Shown: positions 1 to 11,926 of the stretch, piece after piece
Position numbering within the stretch: position 1 is the first letter of the stretch
Layout: every line of letters begins with the position of its first letter
NCBI GenBank assembly: GCA_902728285.1
Contig: CACVBU010000743.1
Location: 1,087,068 to 1,151,067, forward strand
DNA from: Clytia hemisphaerica
Lineage: Eukaryota > Cnidaria > Hydrozoa > Leptothecata > Clytiidae
Direction: 5' to 3'
Length of the DNA: 64,000 bases
Notes under the pieces: generated by a model
Told to the model about the DNA's origin: nothing
What the model saw: only the letters and a program-made list of their open reading frames with translations
Databases searched by the model: none
Position numbers and translations under genes: made by a program

Positions 1-715
1 GCAGGGGTGCTCTTCTTGAAAATAGCTAATTTATATTGAGACGGAAAAATCGTCTGAGACGAGTAGTTTGTAAAATGTGGATCTGTGGAGGAGATCCTAT
101 TTATTGAAACTTGAACGGAAAGTACACTATCCATAATGCTCATTTTCTAAATTGCTTGTTTCAGTATAATAAATATATGAAAGAAACGGCTATATTACCG
201 TGTGTATCACAGCTCGAATAAATATCGAAAAAACCCTACCTTGTACCAGAGGTTAACAATTTCTCTGAAGAAAACTTCGCCAAAACTTATGAAAATGTTA
301 TCATACATAACTCGTTTTTTCATAGCTCAAGAAAATAACTCGACCTCAATTTTCCGCCGGCCGGATAAAATTTCCACCGGCCAGACGACTATTCCACCGA
401 CCGAGGAACTATTTCGACGGCCGAATTTCCGGTGCATTCTGACCCTGACCCCCCCCCCCATAATACCATAGTGACTATATAATACAGACTAACTTTTCTA
501 AAGACGCTGGGTCGGGAAATTTTAATCAGGGGCATTTTCTAGACTAGTAGTTAGCAATTCTGCATCCAGTCTAGAGCTCAGTGGACGGAACGAGGGGAAG
601 AAAGGTCCTATTCCGAAGAGTAAAAAGATGATGTAATATTTGAAATGAAAGCACCCGATTGGCCCAAAGTTTATCAAATCGAAAGTGAAACAATATGCCG
701 CGAAGCTCACACAAA
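1..715. other. Region without supported gene
   Basis: No reading frame here resembles a known protein. A GC-rich patch at about 349-440 repeats CCGGCC and CCGACCG-like words every 20-30 bases, followed by a run of nine C. The short open frames look like chance. Confidence 0.4.
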
Positions 716-738
716 ATGGCGGACGGATGTGCCTGGCA
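716..738 (+). CDS. Possible first coding exon (very tentative)
   Basis: The sequence ACAAAATGGCGG places an ATG in a context often seen at animal start codons. Seven codons later there is a good donor (GGCA|GTAAGG), so this could be a short first coding exon ending in phase 2. No matching second exon was found: the next candidate exon, at 3610, needs a different phase. It may belong to the transposase gene downstream, to an unrecognised gene, or be chance. Confidence 0.18.
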
Positions 739-1258
739 GTAAGGAATTTGGCTGCTGTGAGAAGGGTTCTTGTAGGGAGGCTCCTGTTGTGGACTGACTT
801 CTTTATTTTGGATAATGGCTTGGTGGCGGGATGATTCCTTTTTATGCTTCGTGCACTATTGTCTTTTTGATTTACTTTTATTGGAGTAAAAGATTAAATT
901 GCAGTGAGGAAACTCTCCCAAGCCAAGGCGCAAGGGCAGGCAGCACGCATGGGGAGGGAGGACGGGGGGAGGCTGGCAGCAGCCTACCTTCTGCTGAATG
1001 CCGCAGCCCAGCCAGTCAGCCCCAATACCAATACACAATTTTTTTTAAACGCTGTGCTAGAAAGTTCGTTCAGTGTACTAAAGTTTCATGCATTGGATCT
1101 AATAAATTGGAGAAATGTCTCTAATTAAACGCTAGGACTAAGGGCAGGACAGTCTCCATTGGTATCCTCCCTTCTGTTAATGCATTTTTTAACTTCAGCT
1201 ATTCAGCTACTTTATTATGGAATGGTTTTTTAGGTGGAATGATTTTGGGGTCTCCAAA
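739..1258. other. Region without supported gene
   Basis: Mixed-composition sequence with a GC-rich patch at 900-1020. I see no protein similarity, RNA gene or repeat boundary in it. Confidence 0.35.
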
Positions 1259-1506
1259 CCAGACGGTACTAATCAATAAATTCGATTATCGAAGTAATTG
1301 AACGACCACTTATCAATTAGCAATCAAATTTCGAGCACCAAAATTTCAACAAAATTGTGAGTTTTCGATCACTTTCTTAACCTTAACTGGTGGGAAAAAG
1401 GGCATAATTTGGAGTTGAGTGAGTATTCGATCACAGATAAAATCGATACATAGGTGGTCACTGACCACCTTCGATTACAACCGAACGTTTGATTAGTACC
1501 GTCTGG
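1259..1506. mobile_element. 248-bp miniature TIR element, CCAGACG family
   Basis: The left end CCAGACGGTACTAATCA is the exact reverse complement of the right end. Flanks are TCCAAA on the left and TCCAAG on the right, an imperfect 6-bp target duplication. It is non-coding. The CCAGACG terminus and 6-bp duplication are shared with elements at 15632-16720 and 17046-17573. Confidence 0.8.
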
Positions 1507-1757
1507 TCCAAGCAGAACAGAAGGACTTTTGTTAGGAGACTTTTAGAGGTGTGTGATCAATCTTCTAGTTAATAATTTAACAATAGCCATTTAGCTACAT
1601 CTAGCCACTATAAAAACAACAATTACACAACAATAACAGTATCCTTTGGTCACGGTTCAAACAGGCTCAAAACCATATGTTTTCTCTTGCAAAAAAAGAA
1701 GCACTTCAATGTTAGCATAGCAAAAAAACGGGAACCATGATGAAACCGCCATAGCAC

Positions 1758-1945
1758 CGGGCAATCTAATCTCAATCGAATGCAATTTAATCTCAATGGT
1801 ACGCAATTGAATATCAATCGAATCTGGAAATTGCGGTAATATTCAATTGAGATTTGATTGCATTCGACAATCGAATTTCAATCCGATTGCATGCGCTTTG
1901 GTTCAACTGGTTCGAACGCGGTTTCGTTTGATTGAGATTGTCTGG
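1758..1945. repeat. Degenerate copy of the CCAGACG/TCAATCGAA repeat
   Basis: The segment is dense in TCAATCGAA and TTGATTGCATTCG words and ends GATTGAGATTGTCTGG. That matches the right terminus and interior of the element at 17046-17573. The left terminus is decayed and no target duplication is visible. Confidence 0.6.
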
Positions 1946-3609
1946 ATATGGGTTGGTCTGGCGCGATCAGTAATAGGCAAGATACCTCACTGTTTTTTTT
2001 ATAATCTGATATACCATCGGCAGATTTGGCTGTGAATGAGTCTGTATCCCGGGGGCACTTAGGCCAAATCCATTATTCAACCTCTGCAAATCTCAGTTAT
2101 GGGTCAAAATTCAGAAAATTTTAAGCAATTCATAGAATTTTGTATATAATTTCTTTGCTCTGACAGGGTCAACTTTTTTGTAAGAAACTTTTAGCCTTTT
2201 GTCCATTTTTTGTCAATAATCAGTATATTATCTGACAGGTTCAATTTTTAAATCTCCACCTCCCCCTCAGTTGTTCAGGTCAGTGGCTCCCTTTGGTCAG
2301 TATTTGGCCGGTATGATATAAAAATATGTTTTTGAAAATATAAGGTTTGACAAAGTTACGAAAATAAATTCCTGAATTCTATCTGAATCTAAAATCACCC
2401 TTTATCATTTCATGACACAAAGTTGGAAACATATTCTAAAGAGCTAGAAATTTAATAATTTAATACACTCATACTTACAAGGTATTTCTATTCTTTAGAA
2501 TAACAAATATGTGTAAGATTTACAACAGGGGATCTTCAATGTTATGTTATTAACTGTAAATTTCAAGTCATCAGGCCTGTAGAACTACAAATCAATTTTG
2601 TTTTGCTTAAAGTTAGGTTCAGTTTCTTTAGTTATATTTTTTATTATCACGAATTTTGGCAAACTTGTATGAAAGAGAGATCCACAGTAAGTAAAAAGAC
2701 TAGAAATCTTTAAATCCAATGTTTAAAATGGTTGTTGTTCCAAGTATCAGTAGGTATAATTTTGACTGAATAAAGAAAGGTCAACGTACATATTCTAAAA
2801 GCATTTGAAATTTTTCTCTTAGATCTATGCAATGAAAAGTTAGAAATGTTGCACCAGTTAAACAGTAAAAATGAATATTAATGAATCCCAAGGTATGATG
2901 ATTGATTATTACAATAAGTCAATAATTAATATGCATTTAAAAAGGCTTCAATCTGTTCTTTTATTAAACTAATATATTATATATAGTTTTTTGTATTACT
3001 TTTCTTTCCAAAGTCTAATACACTGTACATACTTTTGACACACTGACAAACAAGATTTTACAGACATGACATATTTGATGGAGTGTCCCAGAAACAATTA
3101 CCCCCTCTGACCCTCTTTGACTCTTGAGAGAAAATATAATTTTGATAAAATATTGTTGTGAGTTACAAAATATGTTAATTTGATCATGTTTGTTGATAAT
3201 ACTTACATTTCGTTGACAAAATGACAAATGGTGAAAAATGCGAGAGAAATCGCATGTCTCTCTCTCTCAGGCAGAAGGGATGATTGTTTATGGGACACTC
3301 TAGAATTATTTTTTGGTTAACATTATCTTTATTTCTTTTTATTGACAGAACAGCTGACTGAAATGATCAACATATAACCACCAGGGAGTTGCTCAATAGA
3401 ATAGATTGATTATTACTTTGTTTTTTTCATGATCATTTTCATTTTTACTAGAATGATTAAAAACTCTTATTGTATACTTTTCTTGTTATTCGCATTTTAT
3501 AATAATTACTTTTAAATACTTCACAAGGACAGGACTGACATTGACTGACAGTTTAAGTTTGATAACAAAGAGAACAACCTGTTTGAATGTCTGTTTATTT
3601 GTTATTTAG
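1946..3609. other. AT-rich region upstream of the transposase gene
   Basis: About 1.7 kb of AT-rich sequence. No exon with similarity and no clear terminal inverted repeat of the downstream transposon was found. A small CT-rich tract lies at 3260-3272. Confidence 0.4.
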
Positions 3610-6600
3610 AACCTTCTACGAGTGTTGTTGCTGGTGTTAGTGATGTGTATCACAGCAAGAAAATGTTCCAGACCCAGGTAAATATATGTAAAATTGGTGA
3701 CTTTCAATCAATCTATACAAACAGAAATTCCTTTGAATTAACATTATTTTTCAATTGTTAACCTTCTTTTTTTATATATTAGGTACACAGGCTACTCAGG
3801 CATTGTTGGCTCACACTGCCCTCATCATAGCAAAATGTTCTGAAGCGGCAACAATTGAAACAACAATGCAAGCTATATTGAAAAAGTCCATGGAAACAAA
3901 GGAAAGGAAAGATGAACTACATTTAATGGCAGCAGAAAAAGTGTTACTGTCTCTCTCCTCATATTCATATTCACGTTGCACTGAATGTATCTTGTATGCC
4001 ATGCCATTTGTGTTAGATGTCAATGGGGAAAATAATTTGTATCTGAGGTAAATTTCAAATATTTATAAAAACTAGTATAACTGATTCTGTTTGGAGTTGA
4101 GTATCTAGGAGCAAATTTCAGAATAGGTTCCATTGAATAGAAACTTTTTCATCAACATATACTGTGTAGTTTTTTGTTTTTCTTTACTTAATCAGGTGCT
4201 TCGAAACTGGGACTTTGAAAGGATTTTTCGCAAAACATTGTAAAGACCTATTCTCAGAAATCATTTCAACGCACAATATCACAAAAGTGCATATCATGAG
4301 GATATACAATGATTGGGATGTTCTTGCTTTCAATCATCATAGATCTGAATCGAGCAAAGGTAAGGCAGAAGACTTAGTTTAGCACAAACATACTAAAACC
4401 TGGTTAGTTCATATATTTAAAAAGATTGATTCAACAGTCAGTCAGGGAGGCTAGGATTGACTTGAACGAAATATTTATTTCGGAACCCCTGTATATTTTA
4501 CTTTAGGACATGGACCAGACAAAAATGCCAAAATGTTTGAGAAGTTGGTGAATTCAAACAAAGGATCAATTCGGCATTCTTTTGATCGTGCGTACCAATC
4601 TCTGAAAAATACGTTTCAAGGCTTTTCTCCAGGCTATGTTGTCTTTTGTGTGAGCGAATGGCTCGACACACCAAAAAAACGAAAAAGGAAGATTGATGAG
4701 TCTGGTGAGCTTGACAATATCAATGAAAATCATCAGTAAGCCCATTAAATTGAATATTTCATCGATTCAAAATTTGACGGTAAATTGATTAATACTGTGT
4801 CATAATATCGCTCGTTTTTCGATCTTTTTAAAGCTAAAAAGAAAATCTAAAAAGAAAGCTTTGTTCTATTTCCAGTTTGTTTCAGCTGTTTTATTGTATA
4901 AAAACAGGTATAAAAGTCTACGATTTAACTTTTGTCTTTTACTTCAGATATTTCAAACTGGATGGTCTTGGTAATATAAATCAATGGTCCACCGCAATCA
5001 CTGATTATAGGCTGAACCGTCCATTTAAACCTTACTGTGAGCTCCAAGATTTGGTACAGAAATTTGGGGATTTGGATGAGTTAAGCTTAAAAGATCAATT
5101 TGAAATCCTGTCTTCTTGTCCCAACCTACACAAATGGGTAGTACGACCAGATTCTGGAGGTGTCAAACTGTACCAGTACCAGTACTTCGTTCCAAATGGT
5201 CGATCTCCAAGAAATTTGATACTGGGAGAAATGGAAAACGAAAACGTCGAAGACGGCTTAATCAATATCAAAAGCATTGTTACAATGGTATTGGCTGAGA
5301 AGTACAAACTTCTTCAACCATTGTCTTTCAAAAAAACAAACAAAAAAGTATGTTTTCTTTCGCGACAAGTTTCTTTTTAAAAAATAATCCTCACCTCGAA
5401 TTGTATTAAATATATTAAAATAAATTTTTTATAAAGGACTCAAAGTTCGCAATATGACGGCGACATCACCATTCATCCCCGCGGTCGAGGCAATAGATTC
5501 AACTTTAGCCTGCCAGCTATCACGGTCTCTCATGGCAGAATTACTAACACGTACTTCCGTGGTTTACTCCCATGGTGGTAATGTTTTGGAAAAAGGCTCG
5601 TAAATGTCCGTTATTTATAGAAAAGGGGTATACTATACAAGTATATAATGTAATATTAATACTACTACGTTTACAATTTACAGGCATCCTATCAACGAAA
5701 AAGGGTCAACAGGGAGACTATTCTGGACCAATTAGGAGCAACAGAGGAATCTTTCGAGCTGCCCATGACGATCAAATGTTCCCTTTATCAAGAGTTCAAA
5801 AGGAATCTTTATAACGACGGTATCATTTTGTGGCGTGAACATAATGCCAAATGCCAAGTGGTAGTTATGAATAACTATGATTCTGATACTGGTTCTTTTG
5901 AGGTAAAAGTTTTACCCGCTGGTCTAGTTCGTGTCATTCCTAAATTTTTGTTTATTATTCTAAAGAGAAAAATCAGGTAAGAATATCTCCTTAAACATTG
6001 ATTTATACAATTCCATTTTCAGTTTAATGATTTTGTTGCCGTTACGCGTACTGTCCGTCCTGGTGGAATCATCAATTTCGAATGTACTTGCGGAACCCAT
6101 GCAGCCTTAGCTTCGGCAGTGAATTTCAGCGACTGGGATGGTATTAAGTGTTGTCATGCTCGCGTCTTTGCTGATATCATTGAGGAGGTAATGAACTATA
6201 TGATGAAATTTCAATTTTGATTGGATTATTTTAGTTTGTTTTCTCGCGCAATCTGATCATGATCACTTCTAGTGGAAGGTATATCGTATTGAATAACATA
6301 ATATTTGACTAAATAGTCAGTGTCATTTTCTTCATAGTTTTCGATTGATTATGTCCAACAAAACGAACACGGGTATGGTGCCCCTCAACTGATGCCTAAT
6401 TCTAACACCGAAAGTGTTGCATCAGTAAAGATCAGCAATGGATTAAAATCTGTGATCCAAGACGTAATTCCTTTGCACAGTGTTATGGACATTGAGAAAT
6501 TCTCCGTTAGATCGCCAGTCGGACATCAGTTTATCCACGTATACACAGATAATCGTTCCAAACGTGTATACGTAAAGTGTATGTCTGGTTTGTGCTCGTT

Positions 6601-7204
6601 GGCGAACAGCAAGAAGATCAAGCTCAGGACCATGGAAGAAGTTGACAAGTTGTGCCCACATCTGTTAGTGTTTAAGAGTTACATCGATGAGAATTGGGAT
6701 AAACACCGCCTTCTTCGTCTTCTCCGGACGCAACTAGATACTGATACTGATACTGATGACGAACAACAGTTAGATGACGTAACTGATCCTGATTTTGATG
6801 CTGCTCTTGCTGTTCTTCACCTTGACGACACTCCTGGCGATGTAACAGATAATTCAGAAAATAAAGTAAGATTAAGTTTCATATTCATTATTCAAAATTT
6901 TTCGTTTTCTACTGTATGTTTTAAATCTATATTCAGTTTTTTACTCTATCATAAATGCAAAAAAAGTTTTTATTTAAGTTAACTGTTTGAATTTAAAATC
7001 TTTTTAAAGGTAATCGACGGATTCGATCCAGAAACACTTACTTGGAAATTTCACTCGAAGTTTGGTCGAATCGTAAATGCTGACCCTTTTGACGAAAACT
7101 TGATTACCAGTACAATCAAACGTACAGAATTTTTCTTAATGGCTTTAAACAATCAACCTGTAGAATTCCATCCGAGATGCGACTCAGATCAATGTGCTTG
7201 CGAG
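3610..7204 (+). CDS. Upstream exons of a KDZ-type transposase gene, with SWIM-like zinc motif
   Basis: Ten exon-like blocks with GT-AG borders lie at about 3610-3677, 3791-4047, 4196-4359, 4507-4735, 4948-5347, 5437-5577, 5684-5902, 6023-6187, 6338-6865 and 7010-7204. They lead into the transposase core at 7456. Block 6023-6187 carries a C-x-C ... C-C-H pattern (ECTCGTH ... KCCHAR) typical of a SWIM zinc finger. Block 6338-6865 has a second Cys/His group (VKCMSGLC ... LCPHL) and an acidic stretch. Block 7010-7204 ends in a CDSDQCACE cluster. SWIM fingers are known in transposases and bind nucleic acid or protein. Most junctions keep phase, but the blocks at 5437-5577 and 5684-5813 cannot be joined without a frame change, so decay or a mis-modelled splice is likely there. 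The start codon was not identified. Confidence 0.6.
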
Positions 7205-7455
7205 GTAATCATACTTCAAGAAGAAAAGTAATCATAATAATATGATTCTGCTTCAAAACTAGACTGTTTTTATAACTGAGAGTCTTACTTTATTTTAACT
7301 AACTCGTTAATCACACGACAAGACACGCTGACCGAGATGATATAGAGTTATATCCCATGCTTATAAAGTGTACTTATGCTCGATTCTACCATCCCCCTTT
7401 CACTCTAGCAAATGGGTTTTCCTATTTCACTAAAGATTCATTTATATTTTGACAG

Positions 7456-9131
7456 GTTCCTTGGATGAGAAATTCGGAAGGACAGCTTGTGTACGTGCCA
7501 GACGGAAAAACAACATTGTACACCAGAGATCGTACTATCGACTGCGATTTATTCAAATTGGTCTGTTCAACTGGGAAATGCTGCCTACGATGGGATGGAT
7601 TGTTCGAGAATATTTTCCGAATCTCCCAACAAATCTGTATTGTCGAGGGTCGAGGAACTGTGCTGGGAGTACATAGACATGGTGTGCACCTCCAAGACTA
7701 CGTTTGCTAGTTTTCGCCAATGCATAGACAACAATTACAAGCGCCACCGGTCGCCGAAATATTTCATGTCAGCGAAAACATTCTTAAAATTATTTTTTTC
7801 ATGGGCAAGTCATCAACCACGAGACTTGAACAGGCAGTGCAATTGGTGTGGAGAGTCTCCACAAGTTCTTGCATGTGATGCCACGAAAATCGGTATCTTG
7901 TCTCAAAACATCGACATCAACCCAATCGAGGCATGTGAGTCCAGACAAGTCCTTCCAACAGAAACGAGGCGAAACAATAGGTGTTTTCTAGCCTTTTCCC
8001 CGAAATCAAAAGACGAATCGGACGAGCAGTACAAAAATAGATTAAGAACAATACGGGACTCGAGAAACTATTTAAAAACCTGGACATCGAATTCAACCGA
8101 GGACAAATTAACCCCCCTCGAGCACCTTGATTGCCGTAAGCAGCTGTTGAGTGTTTTACCGCAAAAAGTAAAACCATTCTTTTCGAGGTACATCAACCAA
8201 CAGATGAGTATTGTTCAACTCAAGGCTGCGAAACGAGTAATGCATTTGTTGAGTTTCGATGCACCTGTGAGAGCCTTTTTACCGAAGCAACTGGTTCCCA
8301 TTATGGAAACTATGGTAATGGAGAAGCATGCTCGAACTGGTTTGTTGCGGGCGGGAGTGTCAAAAGTTCAACATTGCTCTAAGCAATCTTCTCGCTGCCT
8401 TCAATGATAGATTCCTCGACTCTGACGTTTTGTCCCTTATCGAATACCTTTTGGAAAGAGTTCGTTCGGTTCCAGAACCCGATATTCCACCCTGTGAAGT
8501 CATACCGAACGATCCCTCAAAATCAGGACGCTTTTATTACTTCAGAAAGGATGGAGCACAGATTAGAAAAAACCGTAATTTCGAAATTGGAAAAGGCAAA
8601 ATCCACGACGACGAGCCGACAACGTCAAGCTGCAGCAAAAGATATCCCATCGTTGCTCCACGAGGCACCTCCTTTCTTTTTCTGTGGTTTTGCCCAGCAC
8701 ATGGTTTTTGTTACGGAGGGCATATTGTGAACGGCAGTGAAGGCAGAAAGGATGCGGCCTGCTCCCTATTTCAGTTTTTGGAGACAGCTCCTGAAGGTTT
8801 ATTCTATGATTTTGCTTGTGGTTTTGAGGAGTACTCACTGAATCGTGAATCGGGCTACTTCTCAAACACAAGATTTTTTCACGATCTATTCCACAGATAT
8901 GGTCATAATTGTTCGCCTATGTACAGCACCAAATCTTTGATTGGCATGACGTACAACACAAGTATATGCGAACAATTTAATAGTTTCCTGCAATGCGTGA
9001 AAGCCTCGTGCAAGCACATGTCGCAGGAACACTTCGTATTTTACGTTAAATTTTTCATAGACATTTGGAACACCAAAAAAGAAACAAGTTTTAAGAACAA
9101 ATTACGTGTTGCCCTGGCTGGTTCAAAGTAG
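7456..9131 (+). pseudogene. KDZ-superfamily transposase core, broken by two frame changes
   Basis: This is the catalytic part of a DNA transposase. The order of motifs fits KDZ (Kyakuja-Dileera-Zisupton) enzymes: a YVPDGKTTLYTR segment, CDATKIG with a candidate catalytic Asp (about 7875), CPAHGFCYGGHIVNGSEG (about 8690), YDFACGFEEYSLNRE with a further Asp (about 8805), then NTRFFHDLFHRYGH and an NTSICEQFNSFLQ segment. Reading needs three frames: frame 1 from 7456 to about 7580, frame 2 to about 8350, frame 3 to the stop at 9129-9131. Each switch is equivalent to a single-base indel, and there are no in-frame stops inside each block, so inactivation looks recent or is a sequence error. An AATAAA signal lies at about 9780. 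Confidence 0.75.
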
Positions 9132-10013
9132 TTTATTTTGATATTTTGTAATTGTTTAAACGAATGCTTGAGCTATTCCCTCTATTCTCTCCTTCGCTTA
9201 AATCTTTGTTTTCTTCTGTGTTGAGGCTTTACAAAAAGGTGCTTATTGCGATATTCAGAAATTCAGTTTTGTAAAGTACTTTCATGTAAAACTTTGGCTG
9301 AATCGTGAAGGGAGGGAATGCAGGCTATTTATCAACCGTTGTATTTAATATTTACTTATATACTTACTTATCCGAAGTTCTATTTTGAAATCGTTATTTT
9401 AACGCTTAGAGCGTTTTCTGTTTTCTTCTTTGTGGAGTATTGTTTATTTTCGCGTCTTGCGTTTTTTTGTCATTTCGTTGCACCCGAGATGTTTGGTTTC
9501 GTTCTTATAGTTTATCCTATGCGTCATTTTCTTCTCTGTACATTTATTATTTCGTCATAGACATCAATATATCAAATTAGTTTATTTCGCAGCTCCTAAA
9601 TTTTCATGATGATATTTTTATCTTATCTATAATTGTCAAAATTAATATTTTGTCTATGTTGTGTCGGGAACATGAAGATCCTTGTAAAGATTACCATTTT
9701 CAGGCTAACCGAGTCATTAGGTAAACTGTCGAAGTAATGACAGTTACTCTATATTTTACTCTTTTAGCCTGAACATGTAAATAAAGAAAAATAATTAGTT
9801 GTCTTTAATTGAAGTGACTTTGTTTAACACTGGTAGACTCGTGTCCAGGGATATCGAGGGTAAATTTGTGATTAAATTTGACCTAGTGATGCGCAAGGCA
9901 GTACTGCTACTAGATTATGGATTTTAGGATTTTAATTGGAAAAATATTTGACATATAACACAAGCATGAAAACACGATCGGCTCAAATCCGCTTATATAT
10001 AATAAACTTAAAT
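9132..10013. other. 3' flank of the transposase gene
   Basis: AT-rich sequence with a likely polyadenylation signal (TAAATAAAG) at about 9778. No other gene or repeat is seen. Confidence 0.4.
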
Positions 10014-11926
10014 GTGATAACATTTGGCCGATAGGGATATAAGTCATTTCGAGAAAACGAAAACTCAAAAAAAAATGCGGATTGATTTACCCCAACTGGA
10101 TTACTACAGCCTTAGATAACAGGCCCATAGGGAAGTCATTTCGAGAAAACGAAAACTCAAAATAATGCGGCTTGATTCTCCCCAACTGGCTTACTACAGC
10201 TTTAGATAACATTTGGCCCATAGGGGTATGAACTATTTCGAGAAAACGAAAACTCAAAAAAATGCGGCTTGATTCTCCCCAACTGGCTAACTACAGCCTT
10301 CGACAACATTTGGCCGATAGGGGTATAAGTCATTTCGAGAAAACGAAAACTCAAAATAATGCGGCTTGATTCTCCCCAACTGGCTAACTACAGCCTTAGA
10401 CAACATTTGGCCGATAGGGGTATAAGTCATTTCGAGAAAACGAAAACTCAAAATAATGCGGCTTGATTCTCCCCAACTGGCTAACTACAGCCTTAGACAA
10501 CATTTGGCCGATAGGGGTATAAGTCATTTCGAGAAAACGAAAACTCAAAATAATGCGGCTTGATTCTCCCCAACTGGCTAACTACAGCCTTAGATAACAT
10601 TTGGCCGATAGGGGTATAAGTCATTTCGAGAAAACGAAAACTCAAAATAATGCGGCTTGATTCTCCCCAACTGGCTTACTACAGCTTTAGATAACATTTG
10701 GCCGATAGGGGTATAAGTCATTTCGAGAAAACGAAAACTCAAAATAATGCGGCTTGATTCTCCCCAACTGGCTAACTACAGCCTTAGACAACATTTGGCC
10801 GATAGGGGTATAAGTCATTTCGAGAAAACGAAAACTCAAAATAATGCGGCTTGATTCTCCCCAACTGGCTTACTACAGCCTTAGTCAACATTTGGCCGAT
10901 AGGGGTATAAGTCATTTTGAAAAAATGAAAACTCAAAAAAAATGCGGATTGATTCTCCCCAACTGGCTAACTACAGCCTTAGATAACTTTGGCCCATAGG
11001 GGTTTAAGTCATTTCGAGAAAACGAAAACTCAAAATAATGCGGCTTGATTCTCCCCAACTGGCTTACTACAGCTTTAGATAACATTTGGCCCATAGGGGT
11101 ATGAACTATTTCGAAAAAATGAAACCTCAAAAAAAAATGCGGATTGATTTACCCCAACTGGATTACTACAGCCTTAGATAACTTTGGCCCATAGGGGTTT
11201 AAGTCGTTTCGAAAAAACGAAAACTCAAAATAATGCGGCTTGATTCTCCCCAACTGGCTAACTACAGCCTTAGATAACATTTGGCCGATAGGGGTATGAG
11301 CCATTTCGAAAAAATGAAAACTCAAAAAAAATGCGGATTGATTTACCCCAACTGGCTAACTACAGCCTTAGATAACATTTGGCCCATAGGGGTATAAGTC
11401 ATTTCGAGAAAACGAAAACTCAAAATAATGCGGCTTGATTCTCCCCAACTGGCTTACTACAGCTTTAGATAACATTTGGCCCATAGGGGTATAAACTATT
11501 TCGAAAAAATGAAAACTCAAAAAAAATGCGGATTGATTTACCCCAACTGGATTACTACAGCTTTAGATAACTTTGGCCCATAGGGGTTTAAGTCATTTCG
11601 AGAAAACGAAAACTCAAAATAATGCGGCTTGATTCTCCCCAACTGGCTTACTACAGCTTTAGATAACATTTGGCCCATAGGGGTATGAACTATTTCGAAA
11701 AAATGAAAACTCAAAAAAAATGCGGATTGATTTACCCCAACTGGCTAACTACAGCCTTAAATAACATTTGGCCGATAGGGGTATAAGTCATTTCGAAAAA
11801 AATGCGGATTGATTTACCCCAACTGGCTAACTACAGCCTTAAATAACATTTGCCCGATAGGGGTATAAGTCATTTCGAGAAAATGCGGATTGATTTACCC
11901 CAACTGGCTAATTATAGTCTTGCGTC
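10014..11926. repeat. 97-bp tandem satellite, about 20 copies
   Basis: The unit, starting for example at 10403 and 10500, is 97 bases and carries TTGGCCGATAGGGGTATAAG and GATTCTCCCCAACTGGC. Two variants occur: GCGGCTTGATTCTCC with GTATAAGTCATTTCGAG, and GCGGATTGATTTACC with GTATGAACTATTTCG. Copies between about 10290 and 10870 are nearly identical. Outer copies are diverged and two near 11790-11890 are truncated. Open frames inside are by-products of the repeat. Confidence 0.95.

Noticed and set aside
904-1128. Overlapping open frames in the GC-rich patch
   Set aside because: Several frames are open at once because of composition; none resembles a protein family.
10933-11130. 65-residue open frame on the minus strand
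   Set aside because: It is two translated satellite units; the frame exists only because of the repeat.
10014-11926. Regularly spaced repeats that could suggest a CRISPR array
   Set aside because: The whole 97-bp unit is repeated; there are no unique spacers, and the context is eukaryotic. The same holds for 58482-59790.
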